DNA of 62,918 bases from Thalassobium sp. (GCA_002733205.1 NVUW01000010.1:1-62918); one strand, 5' to 3'; positions 28,118 through 37,801 are shown, numbered from the stretch's first letter. Program-made: numbers and translations. Notes: generated from the letters alone by a model not told the origin.

Positions 28118-29282
28118 GACTCAGGATACTGTAATCGACCAGTGCCGGGGTTTCGTTATTGGTGGTTTGTACCAGGGCGAAATCTTCTGATGACAGGTAT
28201 TGCTGCCAGTCGATACTGAGCGTCCATTGCTGGTACAGAATGCGACTTTCTAAGCCATAGCTGAAGGCACCATAAGACGATAAGCGCGCATCGGAGCTGT
28301 TCAGCTGATCATCCGGCGGATTCTGTTCGAGGCTGTAAAAATCGGCCTGGGTCTGGCGGTAATAGCGCAACATCGGGATGAGGCGGAACGAAAACGGTGC
28401 CAGATTGAACATTTGTGCCCAGCGGGTCGTCAGGGTGTGCGAGCGTATTCCCCAGTCATCGCTGTAGTAGCGATAGTCAGCGTGCAGTGCCGCACCGTCC
28501 CACAGTGGAAAAAAATGCCGATATTGACCGCTGAGCGTCAGCTGCCCGCGACTGCTGGGACGGCGGTCTTCAAATTTATACGGATCGGATAAATAACCCG
28601 ATAATTTGGTGTAGCCGACGCCAACCTGTACCACGCGGTTTTTATCAATAACCTGCGATACACCTTCGTAAATGGAGACGCTGCGCTTACCACGGCCATC
28701 GGCACGACGACGGTCAGCTGAAATATAGGCATCACTGGGCGACAGTTCATCGAGCGACAGGCTCAGTGAGCCGAGCAGGGTGGTGTGTTTATTAAACAAC
28801 TCCAGCGAACCATCGGCACCAAGGGCAATCGACTGGTAATCGTTTTCCTGCGACAGGGCCAGATTGGTTCCCAGCGTGCCGTCGAGCTGGCCGTTCAGAG
28901 CGCCGCTGAAATATCGCTTGGGGGCAACTTTCAGGTCGTAACGGGTTTCGGAAATGCTGGCACCGCTCATCAGCAGCACGCTCTGGCCATTGGCATTCTG
29001 GTAAGTCTGCATGGGAGAAGCGCCGCTCAGGGTTTCGTACTGAAACTCGCTGTTCAGATACCAGTCATCACCTAGTGGTCGTCCATAGCGAAACTGGTGA
29101 ATATCGATGCTGTAGCGTTCAGTCGTGGGAGTAAAGGTTCGCGCCCGCGGCGCATCGGCTTCCTGATACTGACTGAAACGATACGCCATCACCTGTTCGG
29201 TTGGCGCGCTTTCCGCCTGAACCGGCAGAGTCGCCGCGGCCGCTGCCAGAGCGGCCAGAGAATTGAGTGTGTGTTTGCTCAT
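28095..29282 (-). CDS. DUF3570 outer-membrane beta-barrel protein
   Basis: A 395-residue secreted protein: signal peptide about 1-23 (LPVQA-ESA), then alternating strands and a terminal GIEYRY with final aromatic residue, as in outer-membrane barrels. The YISADRRRADGRGKRSVSIYEG and YKFEDRRPSSR regions match the DUF3570 family. Two copies of SGAS (residues 86-89 in YETLSGASPM and 106-109 in LLMSGASISE) resemble the S/T-G-A-S/T motif modified by ApbE. Function unknown; sits between a DUF4266 lipoprotein and ApbE, all read leftwards. Confidence 0.88.
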   Translation of the reverse strand: MSKHTLNSLAALAAAAATLPVQAESAPTEQVMAYRFSQYQEADAPRARTFTPTTERYSIDIHQFRYGRPLGDDWYLNSEFQYETLSGASPMQTYQNANGQSVLLMSGASISETRYDLKVAPKRYFSGALNGQLDGTLGTNLALSQENDYQSIALGADGSLELFNKHTTLLGSLSLSLDELSPSDAYISADRRRADGRGKRSVSIYEGVSQVIDKNRVVQVGVGYTKLSGYLSDPYKFEDRRPSSRGQLTLSGQYRHFFPLWDGAALHADYRYYSDDWGIRSHTLTTRWAQMFNLAPFSFRLIPMLRYYRQTQADFYSLEQNPPDDQLNSSDARLSSYGAFSYGLESRILYQQWTLSIDWQQYLSSEDFALVQTTNNETPALVDYSILSLGIEYRY

Positions 29283-29293
29283 AACATATCGGG

Positions 29294-29506
29294 CTAGTTA
29301 CAGCCGCATCCGCCCCCGGCTGCCTGACCGCCACCGGACGATCCTTCCTTGGAAAAATGAATATGGTTATCGAGCGAGGCCTTCAGCGGGTCGGGCTGCC
29401 AGGCCATGATGTCCTGGGCCAGGTTACCCCGTTCCCAGGGTTTTACCGTGCTGCAGCCGCTGATCATCAGCAGGATAGCCACGGTAAGCAGTAATCGGCT
29501 GAGCAT
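29294..29506 (-). CDS. DUF4266 small lipoprotein with Gly/Cys tail
   Basis: A 70-residue lipoprotein: signal ending LMISGCST (lipid Cys 18), the DUF4266 core VKPWERGNLAQDIMAW, and a tail SGGGQAAGGGCGCN with Cys67 and Cys69. The tail looks like a metal, thiol or attachment site. It lies 11 bp before the DUF3570 gene and 15 bp after tlpA, so it is part of the same run. Likely an outer-membrane-anchored partner of the barrel; function unknown. Confidence 0.88.
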   Translation of the reverse strand: MLSRLLLTVAILLMISGCSTVKPWERGNLAQDIMAWQPDPLKASLDNHIHFSKEGSSGGGQAAGGGCGCN

Positions 29507-29521
29507 GGACTCAATACTCCG

Positions 29522-30022
29522 TTATTTTTGCTTCAGTTGCTGAATCACTTCAGCGCGGATTTTGCTGATATCGGAGGGTTTGAAACCCTGATGCACGCTC
29601 TGAACCCGCCCCTGACGATCAATCAGGTAAGAGGTTGGCATACCGCGCAGACCAAAGGCGGTGGGGGTTTTACCTTCACCGTCGTACAGGGTTGGGTAGC
29701 TGACCGGAAACTCTTTCAGAAAGGCGCGGGCATCTTTAACGTCTTCATCCAGATTGATGGCCAGCACTTCAAAGCCCTGACCTTTCAGCTCGGCTCGAAG
29801 TTCGTTCAGCAGCGGCAGGGATTTGCGGCACGGACCACACCAGGAGGCCCAGAAATCGACATACACCACTTTGCCTTTGTAGCTGGCCAGTGACAGCTGA
29901 CCTTTCTGCGTTAACAGCGGCAGCTTGAAGGCCGGGGCTTTGTCGCCGGTTTCCAGCGCCAGACTCAAAGATGAAGTCAGCAGGGTGGTCAGTAACAGTG
30001 CAGTGGTTATCAGTAAGCGCAC
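29522..30022 (-). CDS. TlpA-like periplasmic thioredoxin
   Basis: Thiol-disulfide oxidoreductase of the TlpA/ResA type, 166 residues, exported by an N-terminal signal (about 1-22). The active site WASWCGPCRKS is at about 58-68 and the cis-Pro loop GMPTSYLID at about 132-140. Such proteins reduce apocytochrome or metal-protein cysteines. In this run the plausible clients are the CxxCH cytochrome and the Cys-tailed DUF4266 lipoprotein; this is inference. Confidence 0.9.
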   Translation of the reverse strand: MRLLITTALLLTTLLTSSLSLALETGDKAPAFKLPLLTQKGQLSLASYKGKVVYVDFWASWCGPCRKSLPLLNELRAELKGQGFEVLAINLDEDVKDARAFLKEFPVSYPTLYDGEGKTPTAFGLRGMPTSYLIDRQGRVQSVHQGFKPSDISKIRAEVIQQLKQK

Positions 30023-30048
30023 AGGCTTATCTCCTTAATGTTCCGGGT

Positions 30049-31404
30049 TCAGGCAAAAATATCAAAGTCGTTAACGCGTAACGGATAATTGCTGTTCAGC
30101 GGGCTCTGATCAACCCCAAGTAATTTACGCAGCGCCTGATTCACATGAGCGGGGGTCAGTTTATCGCCGGAAGCGTCTGCCAGTCCGGTGCTGCGGTTCA
30201 GGGGCTGGGCGTGATAATCGCTGGTCGAAGCACCGAATACCTTGCCACCGGTGCTATTCGGGTGCAGCACCATCATGCTGGTGACCGGCCAGTGATCTTT
30301 ACCATTGCCGGAATTGTAGTAGGGCGTTCGGCCAAAGTCAGAACCCACCACCACGGTGGTGCGGTTGGCAATGCCTGCGTATTGCAACGCCGCCTGTAGA
30401 AAGTGAATGCCTTCGAGCAGATCACCCAGCTGTGGATAGGCATTGGAATCGTGGTTGCCGTGGGTATCAAAGCCGCCAATGTTCAGGTTAGCTGAGGCCG
30501 CGAGACCACTTTGGAAGGCGGCAGTCACGACTTCTGCCTGGCTCTTCAGGCTGTTGGAGCGGTTAGCGTTCCAGTGGCTGTCACGGCTGACGTTGGCTTT
30601 GATATCGGCCAGCGATACGCTCAGTTGGCCAAGGTTGCTGTCTTCGCTGCGGACGCCGAACAACTGGCTCAGTTGCTGGCGGCGCAACGGTAATGCTTCC
30701 TGTTGTTGCTGGCGCTGGAGCCGGGCTTTTTGTGCTGCAACAACGGCACTGTACTGGTCGATGCTGCGATCGCTGGTGCGGAACAAGAAGCCGCGGTCGC
30801 CGCTGTAGCGGTTAGGGTCGGCCAGTTCGTTAATAAAATTCGCGTTACTGGCACGGGCGCGGGCGACCAGTGAGTCGGTAAAGTCGTAGCCGCCATTGCT
30901 GATAAAGGCCATTGGCAGGGTCGGGCCGGTGGCGGCGGCAAAGTAGGCGGACAGGCTTGGGTAGCCGATTTCTTCTTTGCCGGACCAGATAACGCGGTTA
31001 CCGGTATCGTGATTATTGGTACCGGTATCGATGCCATTAATCACGGTCAGACGGTTGCCGTAAGTATTGAAAAACTGGTCAAACTGGCTTTCTACACGCA
31101 GCAGCACCGCCTCATCGTTGGATACGTACGATGGGATGGCGCTCCAGCGAATATTGCCAAAGGCTTTGGCCGGATCAAGGTCGACCGAGTTGGTGGAGCC
31201 AAGGTAACGGTCTGACTGAGCCTCATAGGCACTGTTCAGACCCTTGGGGTCGCACAGTGAGGTCGGGTCCCAGCCACCGCTGGCATTAACGACCACCAGA
31301 AACTGATCGGGGGCGGCGGCTGCATGGGCTTTAGGAGTCCACAGTGGCATATGGGCGGTCATGCCGGTGGCGGCCATGAGTTGCAAAAAGTGACGACGTT
31401 TCAT
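30049..31404 (-). CDS. DUF1501 family Tat-exported protein
   Basis: A 451-residue protein starting MKRRHFLQLMAATGM, a twin-arginine signal, cleaved near AHA-AAAP. The open frame extends upstream, but ATG 31404 is the family start. VVVNASGGWDPTSLCDP, IDTGTNNHDTGNRV, GFDTHGNHD and VVVGSDFGRTPYYNSGNGKDHWP fit DUF1501, an alkaline-phosphatase/sulfatase-superfamily relative whose metal residues (Asp/His) are visible. It follows the cytochrome gene by 10 bp; DUF1501 proteins are commonly paired with DUF1592-type cytochromes. Substrate unknown. Confidence 0.88.
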   Translation of the reverse strand: MKRRHFLQLMAATGMTAHMPLWTPKAHAAAAPDQFLVVVNASGGWDPTSLCDPKGLNSAYEAQSDRYLGSTNSVDLDPAKAFGNIRWSAIPSYVSNDEAVLLRVESQFDQFFNTYGNRLTVINGIDTGTNNHDTGNRVIWSGKEEIGYPSLSAYFAAATGPTLPMAFISNGGYDFTDSLVARARASNANFINELADPNRYSGDRGFLFRTSDRSIDQYSAVVAAQKARLQRQQQQEALPLRRQQLSQLFGVRSEDSNLGQLSVSLADIKANVSRDSHWNANRSNSLKSQAEVVTAAFQSGLAASANLNIGGFDTHGNHDSNAYPQLGDLLEGIHFLQAALQYAGIANRTTVVVGSDFGRTPYYNSGNGKDHWPVTSMMVLHPNSTGGKVFGASTSDYHAQPLNRSTGLADASGDKLTPAHVNQALRKLLGVDQSPLNSNYPLRVNDFDIFA

Positions 31405-31414
31405 GGCGTGCTCC

Positions 31415-33730
31415 TTATTCGTAAGCAAAGCGGTAGTCAGACAGCAGGTAGGTAATGACCGCTGTCCAGGCGCGGATGCTGTAGTTGTCATCCTGTTCAA
31501 TACGCATTTCTTCCGGCAAATCGCCGTTGGTGCGGCCATCGTCCGTCCGATACCAGCGTGCGCGACATTCCCATTCCATTGACGTGCCTGGGCGCGGGTC
31601 ATAGTCGCGGTAATTGGCCAGCAGCTCCTGGCCCTGTGACCAGACCTGATAGTACAGGTCGTAGCTGGCCTGCAGTTCGCTGCTGTTTATATCGAGCTGT
31701 TCGCCGAGCAAGACCCAGTGCAGGTGCTGCAGATTGTGCTTGATCATGCTGACCGCTGAGGCGCTGAGTTCACCTTCGCTGTTCAGCGGCGTGGTGGTGG
31801 TTTCAACGTAACGGAACAGTTTGCGCTCGGCGGCACTGCGGGTGAAATCCAGTGCGGTGGCGCGGCAGGCCATTTCGGTGGCCATACGCTGCTGAATGGC
31901 AATGGTCAGGCCGCTGGGTTCACGGATGCGTTCAATGATGCTGTCGGAATCCATGCCGCCGTACATGATGCGGTTGTTTTCATTGCGGAATTCATCCCAG
32001 CCGAAGCCCAGAGTTGCCTGCAGTTTGCGTTGCATCTGTTCCGGACTGAGGAACTGGGTGGCGCCGATGTGTTCGTTGGCGACCAGTTTGCCGGCGTCCA
32101 GTGCTTTGGCGCGGTAGTAAGGACTCATGATGATGCCCTTTACTCCGGTTTTGATATTCCAGCCATCGGCCGCCATGGCCTGGCCGATGGTGTTGATAAC
32201 GGCGCGCTGGCTGTTGTAAGCGACTTTGTCGGCATCACTGCCATTTTCGCCCGGTGATTCCAGCGGCTCCTGGCCGATGATGCCGGTATACAGCGTGCGC
32301 ATGGTGGCGCGGATAAAACGTGGATCATTGGCAATTTCTTTCCCCAGCCACTGCAGCATATTGCGGAAATAACCGCTGTTACCGGACAGTGGAATGGTTT
32401 TGCCAGCCAGACCGGCGGGTTCGATATCGGAGCTGTCCCAGCGATTGCGTGAGGTGCTGCCGGTGACAATGTACTGACCGCGATCATCGTAATGCTGGAA
32501 AGCCGACGACACCGGGTCCATCACCTGATGGCAGGCATAACAGGCCGGATCAAGCAGAGTTGGGTTGGCGGTGCCTGCACCGATGCCATCGCCCGGACGA
32601 TCACCTTCAATTTTCAGAATGTCGGTATCCAGAAAATAGTCAAAAACAATGCGCGAGCGGTGACGGTTGCGGTTGGTGAAGGTGGTTGGATAGCGGTTTA
32701 AGAACATCGGCGAGGTCAGTACCCCGGCGTGCGGCATGCCACCCATTTCATATTCGAGGTCTTTGGTAACCCGCGCCGGGCGGAAGTCATTCGGGTCGTA
32801 ATAAACTTTAACGCCGTTGGCATCACAAACTGGCTCGGCCAGGCGGTTAAAGGTCGCATTTGAATCGACCAGTGTGGCTTCGTACACCTGTTGGCTGTAC
32901 CAGTTCACCATCATGTAATCGGCGCTCATGTACAGAGTATGTGGCAGGCTGTTTTTAGCGGCATAGCGCACTAATTCGAGTGGCTCGCGGGCAACGGCAT
33001 CATTGGTGAGTGTGCGAACGCAGCCACGGATGCTGCTTTGCTCATCGGCGGGATAAGCATCGTTGTACCATTTGCGCTGGGGGTAATCATCCGGGTCGAG
33101 CAGGTTAATGCCGCCTTCATATTGATTGCTGCTGAGGTATTTATCGGTGAGCAGTTGCTCGTTAAACGCTTCCATTAACCACTGATAAAAGTTTTCTTCA
33201 TTCATCAGCTGGTTAAGGGCGAGGCTCAAACCGCTTTCGCCATTGTTTTCTACCATGGCGATTTCGCTGTCGGTGGGCAGGCGGCCAGCCAGCAGTAATG
33301 CGGCGCTGCGCAGGGTAACGGTCAGCTCGTGATTGGCAACACCTTCCAGTGTGGTGGTCGCGGCGGCGAGGTTGTAGCCATTGAAGGCGTACAGAATGTA
33401 TTCCGCGGTATCGGTGGCACAGCTGCCACTGCAGCTGCCTATTTTTCCGATGGGCATGGTACGGCTGATTTCATCCGCCAGTACGCTCAGGGTTGAACAG
33501 GTAGCACAGGCCACCAACGATGAGCCGATCGGCGTTCCGTTACCATCGACGCCATGACAGGAGGCGCACTGGCGCTCGTACTGACGCTGACCTTCGGGAT
33601 TATAGTTGCCAATCAAGTTGCCATTACCGCCATTAGAGGCGCCGCCAACATTACCGGAATAGTCGCTTTTACAGCCGCTCAGGGTACTGCCCAGAGACAG
33701 CAGTAACAGGAACCAGAGTGTGTGTTTCAT
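31415..33730 (-). CDS. Di-heme c-type cytochrome lipoprotein, DUF1592/DUF1588-like
   Basis: A 771-residue lipoprotein (lipobox STLSGC, Cys20). Heme motifs are CASCH at 55-59, in a typical cytochrome c setting (YERQCASCHGVDGNGT), and CYACH at 397-401 in ACYACHQVMDPVSSAFQHYDDRG, which matches the DUF1588 segment of planctomycete-like large cytochromes. Extra Cys pairs (CATCS 75-79, CSGSC 100-104) may form disulfides. It is first in the leftward run with DUF1501, TlpA, DUF4266, DUF3570 and ApbE. Probable role: periplasmic electron transfer; partner unknown. Confidence 0.87.
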   Translation of the reverse strand: MKHTLWFLLLLSLGSTLSGCKSDYSGNVGGASNGGNGNLIGNYNPEGQRQYERQCASCHGVDGNGTPIGSSLVACATCSTLSVLADEISRTMPIGKIGSCSGSCATDTAEYILYAFNGYNLAAATTTLEGVANHELTVTLRSAALLLAGRLPTDSEIAMVENNGESGLSLALNQLMNEENFYQWLMEAFNEQLLTDKYLSSNQYEGGINLLDPDDYPQRKWYNDAYPADEQSSIRGCVRTLTNDAVAREPLELVRYAAKNSLPHTLYMSADYMMVNWYSQQVYEATLVDSNATFNRLAEPVCDANGVKVYYDPNDFRPARVTKDLEYEMGGMPHAGVLTSPMFLNRYPTTFTNRNRHRSRIVFDYFLDTDILKIEGDRPGDGIGAGTANPTLLDPACYACHQVMDPVSSAFQHYDDRGQYIVTGSTSRNRWDSSDIEPAGLAGKTIPLSGNSGYFRNMLQWLGKEIANDPRFIRATMRTLYTGIIGQEPLESPGENGSDADKVAYNSQRAVINTIGQAMAADGWNIKTGVKGIIMSPYYRAKALDAGKLVANEHIGATQFLSPEQMQRKLQATLGFGWDEFRNENNRIMYGGMDSDSIIERIREPSGLTIAIQQRMATEMACRATALDFTRSAAERKLFRYVETTTTPLNSEGELSASAVSMIKHNLQHLHWVLLGEQLDINSSELQASYDLYYQVWSQGQELLANYRDYDPRPGTSMEWECRARWYRTDDGRTNGDLPEEMRIEQDDNYSIRAWTAVITYLLSDYRFAYE

Positions 33731-34051
33731 CCTCGCCTCACTGCGTTGAATTATGCCTTCTTGTGGGCATTCTCGTTATTGTTATCCTGATCGGTCTTTT
33801 ATAGCAGTGATTGGGTGAAAAAACTGTGAACAAAACGCGACTCTGATCAATCGATTCTGATGATACGGAGAATGCTTGAGTGGGTTTTGTAACGAAAAAA
33901 TGTAACTTCAGGTTGTTGCGGGTGCTGTGCACTACCGGGCAGATTTAAATGGGACTTTTGTACTTTTTCTTTATGGGAATTAATCGGAGCGGATAAGCAT
34001 CGGTTTGCAGTACGCCTGCTAGACTGAATTCATTAGGTGGATGGATGAATT
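33731..34051. other. Divergent promoter gap
   Basis: About 320 bp between the cytochrome operon (-) and the diguanylate cyclase (+). AT-rich, with no gene and no operator I can name. Confidence 0.5.
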
Positions 34052-36031
34052 ATGGTCGAGCGGTTACTTTCGTCAGCGATTCTTGTGTGTTTAGTGTTCT
34101 TTTCTTGCCTGAGCGGAACAGTTGCCGCAGCGGATGCTGTCATTACCATGCCGGCAGGAGAGTCTTCTGTTGGTGCGGCAGAAGCGGTTGATATCCGCAC
34201 GCTGACGTCGGGGCAGGATCTCGATCAGGTGTTGCAATACTATGAAGATGTTGCCGGCGATATGCAGGGAGCGCCCCCTGAGTCACTGCGCTGGCAGCAT
34301 CATAAGCAGCAGAGAATGTCGTTTGGCTATACCGACTCTGTTTTCTGGTTTCGTCTGGCGTTGAATAATCCGGGGGGCGAGACTGCAGAGCGTTTTCTTA
34401 ATCTGGCCTATTCGGTTCTGGATCATGTTCGTGTCTACCATCGCAGTAATGGTGGTGAGTGGCAGTTGCTGGAGCTGGGTGACAAGCAGTCATTTTATCA
34501 GCGGCCGATTATTCATCGTTATTTCGTCATCCCCATTGCATTGGCTGCCGGCGATGCCGATGAATGGGTTTTTCGTGTAGAAACGTCCAGCTCAATGCAG
34601 TTTCCTCTCAGTATCTGGCAGGAGCGGGATTTTTTCGTTTATGACCAGAACCAGATAATGGGAATGGGGCTTTATTACGGCATTATGTTAATTATGGTGC
34701 TGTATAATCTGTTTATATTTCTGGCGGTACGAGAAAAAGATTACCTTTATTACGTACTGTATGTCGGCAGTATGGCGGCTTTTCTCGGCAGTCTTCAGGG
34801 GATTAATTTCCAGTATCTGTGGCCGACGGCAACGGAGTGGAATGACCAGAGTATTATTGTTTTCTTAAGCGGTGTTGTTCTGTTTGCTGCAATTTTCACC
34901 CGCAACTTTCTTAACCTGCAGGATATTAACTGGCTTAACCGTTCGTTCGGCGTGATCGTGGTCGCGTCTCTGGCGATTGTCGTGCTCAGTAATGTGATTC
35001 CTTACCACACCATGATCCGGATTCTGATCGCGACTGCGGTTGTTGGTATCGGATTGGCAATTTATGGTGGCGTATGGCGTTGGAGTCAGGGATATTCTGC
35101 GGCTCGTTATTATACCGTTGCCTGGTCGTCGATGCTGGTTGGTGGCGCTATTCTGGCAATGAATAAATTCAATATTATTCCACGTAATGTGTTTACCGAA
35201 AATATTGTTCAGTTTGGTTCTGCACTTGAAGTTATCCTGCTTTCTTTTGCCTTGGCAGATCGTCTTAATCAGGAAAAACGCGAGCGATTTGAAGCACAGA
35301 TCGCCGCTTTCGAGCATGAAAAGATTGCCCGCATTGCTCAGGAAGTAGCGCTTGAGCAGGAGCGTAATGCCCGTCAGGCTCAGGATAAAGCGCTGGAGCA
35401 TGAGCGCGAAGCGCGGGAAGCTCAGTCCCGTGCTCTTGAAGTGCAGCGTAAAGCGACAGAAACACTGGAATTAAGAGTTAAAGAACGCACATTAGAACTG
35501 GAAAGTGCGAATCGGAAATTGGAGATTATGAGCATTACAGACCCGTTAACCAATGTCCGTAATCGCCGTTTTTTTGATCAGATTATGCAGCGGGAAATGG
35601 CCCGTGCTATCCGTGAGCGTGAGCCTCTCAGTGTACTGATGCTGGATGTGGATTATTTTAAGAAAGTAAACGATGTGCATGGCCATCAGGCTGGTGATGA
35701 AATTCTGCGTATTGTCGCTCAGGCCATTCGTCAGACAGTTCATCGTAATACGGATTTAATTGCACGCTATGGCGGTGAAGAATTTATTCTGATTTTACCC
35801 AATACAGAGCTTGCCGGAGCCATGCTGGTGGCTGAGTGTCTGCGTAAAACCATTGCGAATTTGAGCTTCAGCCGCCTGGCTGAAGGCCTGGCAGTTACAG
35901 TCAGTGTTGGCGTACATGGTGATGTTCCACAATACAACGACAAGCCGGAATTATGGGTGCGCTGTGCTGATGAGGCACTTTACTATGCCAAGGCCAATGG
36001 CCGTAATCAGGTTGCGCATTATCGGGTGTGA
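34052..36031 (+). CDS. Diguanylate cyclase with 7TMR-DISM sensor
   Basis: A 659-residue membrane enzyme making cyclic di-GMP. Signal peptide about 1-27; periplasmic 7TMR-DISM extracellular domain (about 45-190) with SVFWFRLALNNP; seven membrane segments (about 200-405); a long charged coiled coil (about 410-490) made of degenerate EREAREAQ-like heptads; and a GGEF domain (about 495-659). The active-site signature is RYGGEEF, with DVDYFKKVNDVHGHQAGDEIL as the metal/GTP site. I see no clear RxxD inhibitory site. The DISM domain suggests an extracellular ligand, possibly carbohydrate. Confidence 0.93.
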   Translation: MVERLLSSAILVCLVFFSCLSGTVAAADAVITMPAGESSVGAAEAVDIRTLTSGQDLDQVLQYYEDVAGDMQGAPPESLRWQHHKQQRMSFGYTDSVFWFRLALNNPGGETAERFLNLAYSVLDHVRVYHRSNGGEWQLLELGDKQSFYQRPIIHRYFVIPIALAAGDADEWVFRVETSSSMQFPLSIWQERDFFVYDQNQIMGMGLYYGIMLIMVLYNLFIFLAVREKDYLYYVLYVGSMAAFLGSLQGINFQYLWPTATEWNDQSIIVFLSGVVLFAAIFTRNFLNLQDINWLNRSFGVIVVASLAIVVLSNVIPYHTMIRILIATAVVGIGLAIYGGVWRWSQGYSAARYYTVAWSSMLVGGAILAMNKFNIIPRNVFTENIVQFGSALEVILLSFALADRLNQEKRERFEAQIAAFEHEKIARIAQEVALEQERNARQAQDKALEHEREAREAQSRALEVQRKATETLELRVKERTLELESANRKLEIMSITDPLTNVRNRRFFDQIMQREMARAIREREPLSVLMLDVDYFKKVNDVHGHQAGDEILRIVAQAIRQTVHRNTDLIARYGGEEFILILPNTELAGAMLVAECLRKTIANLSFSRLAEGLAVTVSVGVHGDVPQYNDKPELWVRCADEALYYAKANGRNQVAHYRV

Positions 36032-36066
36032 AATAAAAAAGTATGCGCTGGCATCCTTTTTTATTT
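36031..36066. terminator. Bidirectional terminator between cyclase and chemotaxis genes
   Basis: AAATAAAAAAGTATGC pairs with GCATCCTTTTTTATTT over 16 positions with one mismatch, loop GCTG. It begins at the end of the cyclase stop codon and serves the convergent transducer gene as well. Confidence 0.8.
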
Positions 36067-36136
36067 ATTACCCAACAGACGTTTTATCAACCAGTGTGGT
36101 TCGTTAACCCGATTATTCTATACCAGAAGGCCTGGT

Positions 36137-37801
36137 TCATTCGCTGCGATAACCAATACGGAAACCTCCCCAGTGACGGCCATTCACGTATATTGGTACC
36201 GATAAATCGTGCATAACTTCGCCGGTATCGCGTTTGTACGTTTGCAGTAAAAAGGGGCGGGTATTTGAGCCGCAGCGTGACCCGGTGCGGTCATTGAAAA
36301 TACGCTTGGTGCGATTCTGTAATAAATCCTTGGCGTGATCCCCCGTCAGTGGCTGACAAAAACGCTTGTTGTGTGTTGGGAAATAGCCATTGATATCAAC
36401 CGCTCCGGCATAGGCGATGCTGGTGTTGCGGGTCAGAATCGGTTCCTGAATCGAGGGGAAATTCTGATCGCTGAACTTATCATACTCAGTGGAATACTTG
36501 GTGGGGTTGGTGCCTTTAATTGGCTGATATTTAGTATCGAACACCTGCTGTTCATTGAGTGTCCCTCTTTCAATTGCCTGACTCAGTAATGCCCCGATTG
36601 CTATGGCCGCTTCGATCGCCTCATTTTTTGCGCTGTCGTGCGGTTCTCCGAGTTCGGTGTCGCCAAACGCTTCGTAAATCTTTTCGGCGGTTTCGGATAA
36701 TGCCAGTGAGCGTTGGGCGATGGAGGCAATTTCTTCTTCAGTTAATTGCAGACGTTTGCTGGTTTCCTGAACAATCGATGAGATATGGCTGATATTGTGG
36801 CTGTTTTCCTGCACGCTGGAGGCGATGGTGCTGATGCTGTGTTCTATCGCTTCGGAGCGGTCGTAAATATCGTTCAGGTGGGTGCTGATGTTTTGTGTCA
36901 TTTGTACGCCATGGTCAATCGTTACCGTCAGCTCTTTGCTGTTGCCGACCGCATTTTTAATCTCCAGATTAATTTGATTAACGGTATCACCAATTTGCTG
37001 TGTGGCATCGGAGGTTTTGGCGGCCAGCGCACGTACCTCATCCGCAACAACTGCAAAGCCGCGTCCTTGTTCGCCTGCCCGTGCGGCTTCAATGGCGGCA
37101 TTAAGCGCCAGCAGGTTGGTTTGTTCGGCAATGTCACTGATCACGCGGGTGACGGCTTTAATTTCTTCTGATTTTGCTTCCAGTTGTGCAATCAGTTCAG
37201 CATTGGTGTTGACCTGCTGACGCGTGCCTTCCATCTGTGGGATGGTTTCATCCACGGCTTTTTTACCGTGCGAATTAATGGTTTTGGCTTCTCCGGCTGC
37301 GCGTGCGGCCTCCTGAGTCTGGCTTACCATGTGTTCCACGGTGTCATGGATTTGTCTGGCAGAGACAACGATTTGCTCGGTATCGGCGACTTCATCATGG
37401 ATTTTGGCTTTCATCTGATCGGCTGCGTACGACATTTCAGCCGCGGCAATCGCAATCCGGCCACCGTGCCCGGATAATTTGCTTCTCAGTTCGCTGTAAA
37501 TCGTCAGTTGCTGTTCAAGGCGCTGCATTTCACCTTTCAGATAAGCGGGCAGGGAATGCCGTTTCGGGTCGTAATCACTCCCGGAATGAGTCAGGCGATG
37601 GGTTATCTGATGGCTGAGTAAAATCTGTGGGCGGATCATCATGTAATAAAGAACCGCTGTGGTAATGCCGGTGGTTGCTACAATGGCGGCGGCTTCGCGC
37701 AGTGAGATCAGGTCGGGCATGTTGATCAGCTGCGCCAGTATCAGGCTGGCTGTGCCGCTGACTGCTGCTGCGGAGAAAATTCGGGTTCCATATTTCGACA
37801 T
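36137..37801 (-). CDS. Methyl-accepting chemotaxis protein with C-terminal sensor module
   Basis: Chemotaxis transducer of 554 residues from ATG 37801 (GGAG upstream). Two membrane segments lie close together near the N-terminus (about 7-30 and 35-55) with almost no periplasmic loop. A signalling hairpin with the conserved tip [48 protein letters not shown] follows. The last ~140 residues ([52 protein letters not shown]) form a Cache/PAS-like module found at the end of some cytoplasmic-sensing transducers. It therefore probably senses an intracellular or membrane state. Confidence 0.9.
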   Translation of the reverse strand: MSKYGTRIFSAAAVSGTASLILAQLINMPDLISLREAAAIVATTGITTAVLYYMMIRPQILLSHQITHRLTHSGSDYDPKRHSLPAYLKGEMQRLEQQLTIYSELRSKLSGHGGRIAIAAAEMSYAADQMKAKIHDEVADTEQIVVSARQIHDTVEHMVSQTQEAARAAGEAKTINSHGKKAVDETIPQMEGTRQQVNTNAELIAQLEAKSEEIKAVTRVISDIAEQTNLLALNAAIEAARAGEQGRGFAVVADEVRALAAKTSDATQQIGDTVNQINLEIKNAVGNSKELTVTIDHGVQMTQNISTHLNDIYDRSEAIEHSISTIASSVQENSHNISHISSIVQETSKRLQLTEEEIASIAQRSLALSETAEKIYEAFGDTELGEPHDSAKNEAIEAAIAIGALLSQAIERGTLNEQQVFDTKYQPIKGTNPTKYSTEYDKFSDQNFPSIQEPILTRNTSIAYAGAVDINGYFPTHNKRFCQPLTGDHAKDLLQNRTKRIFNDRTGSRCGSNTRPFLLQTYKRDTGEVMHDLSVPIYVNGRHWGGFRIGYRSE

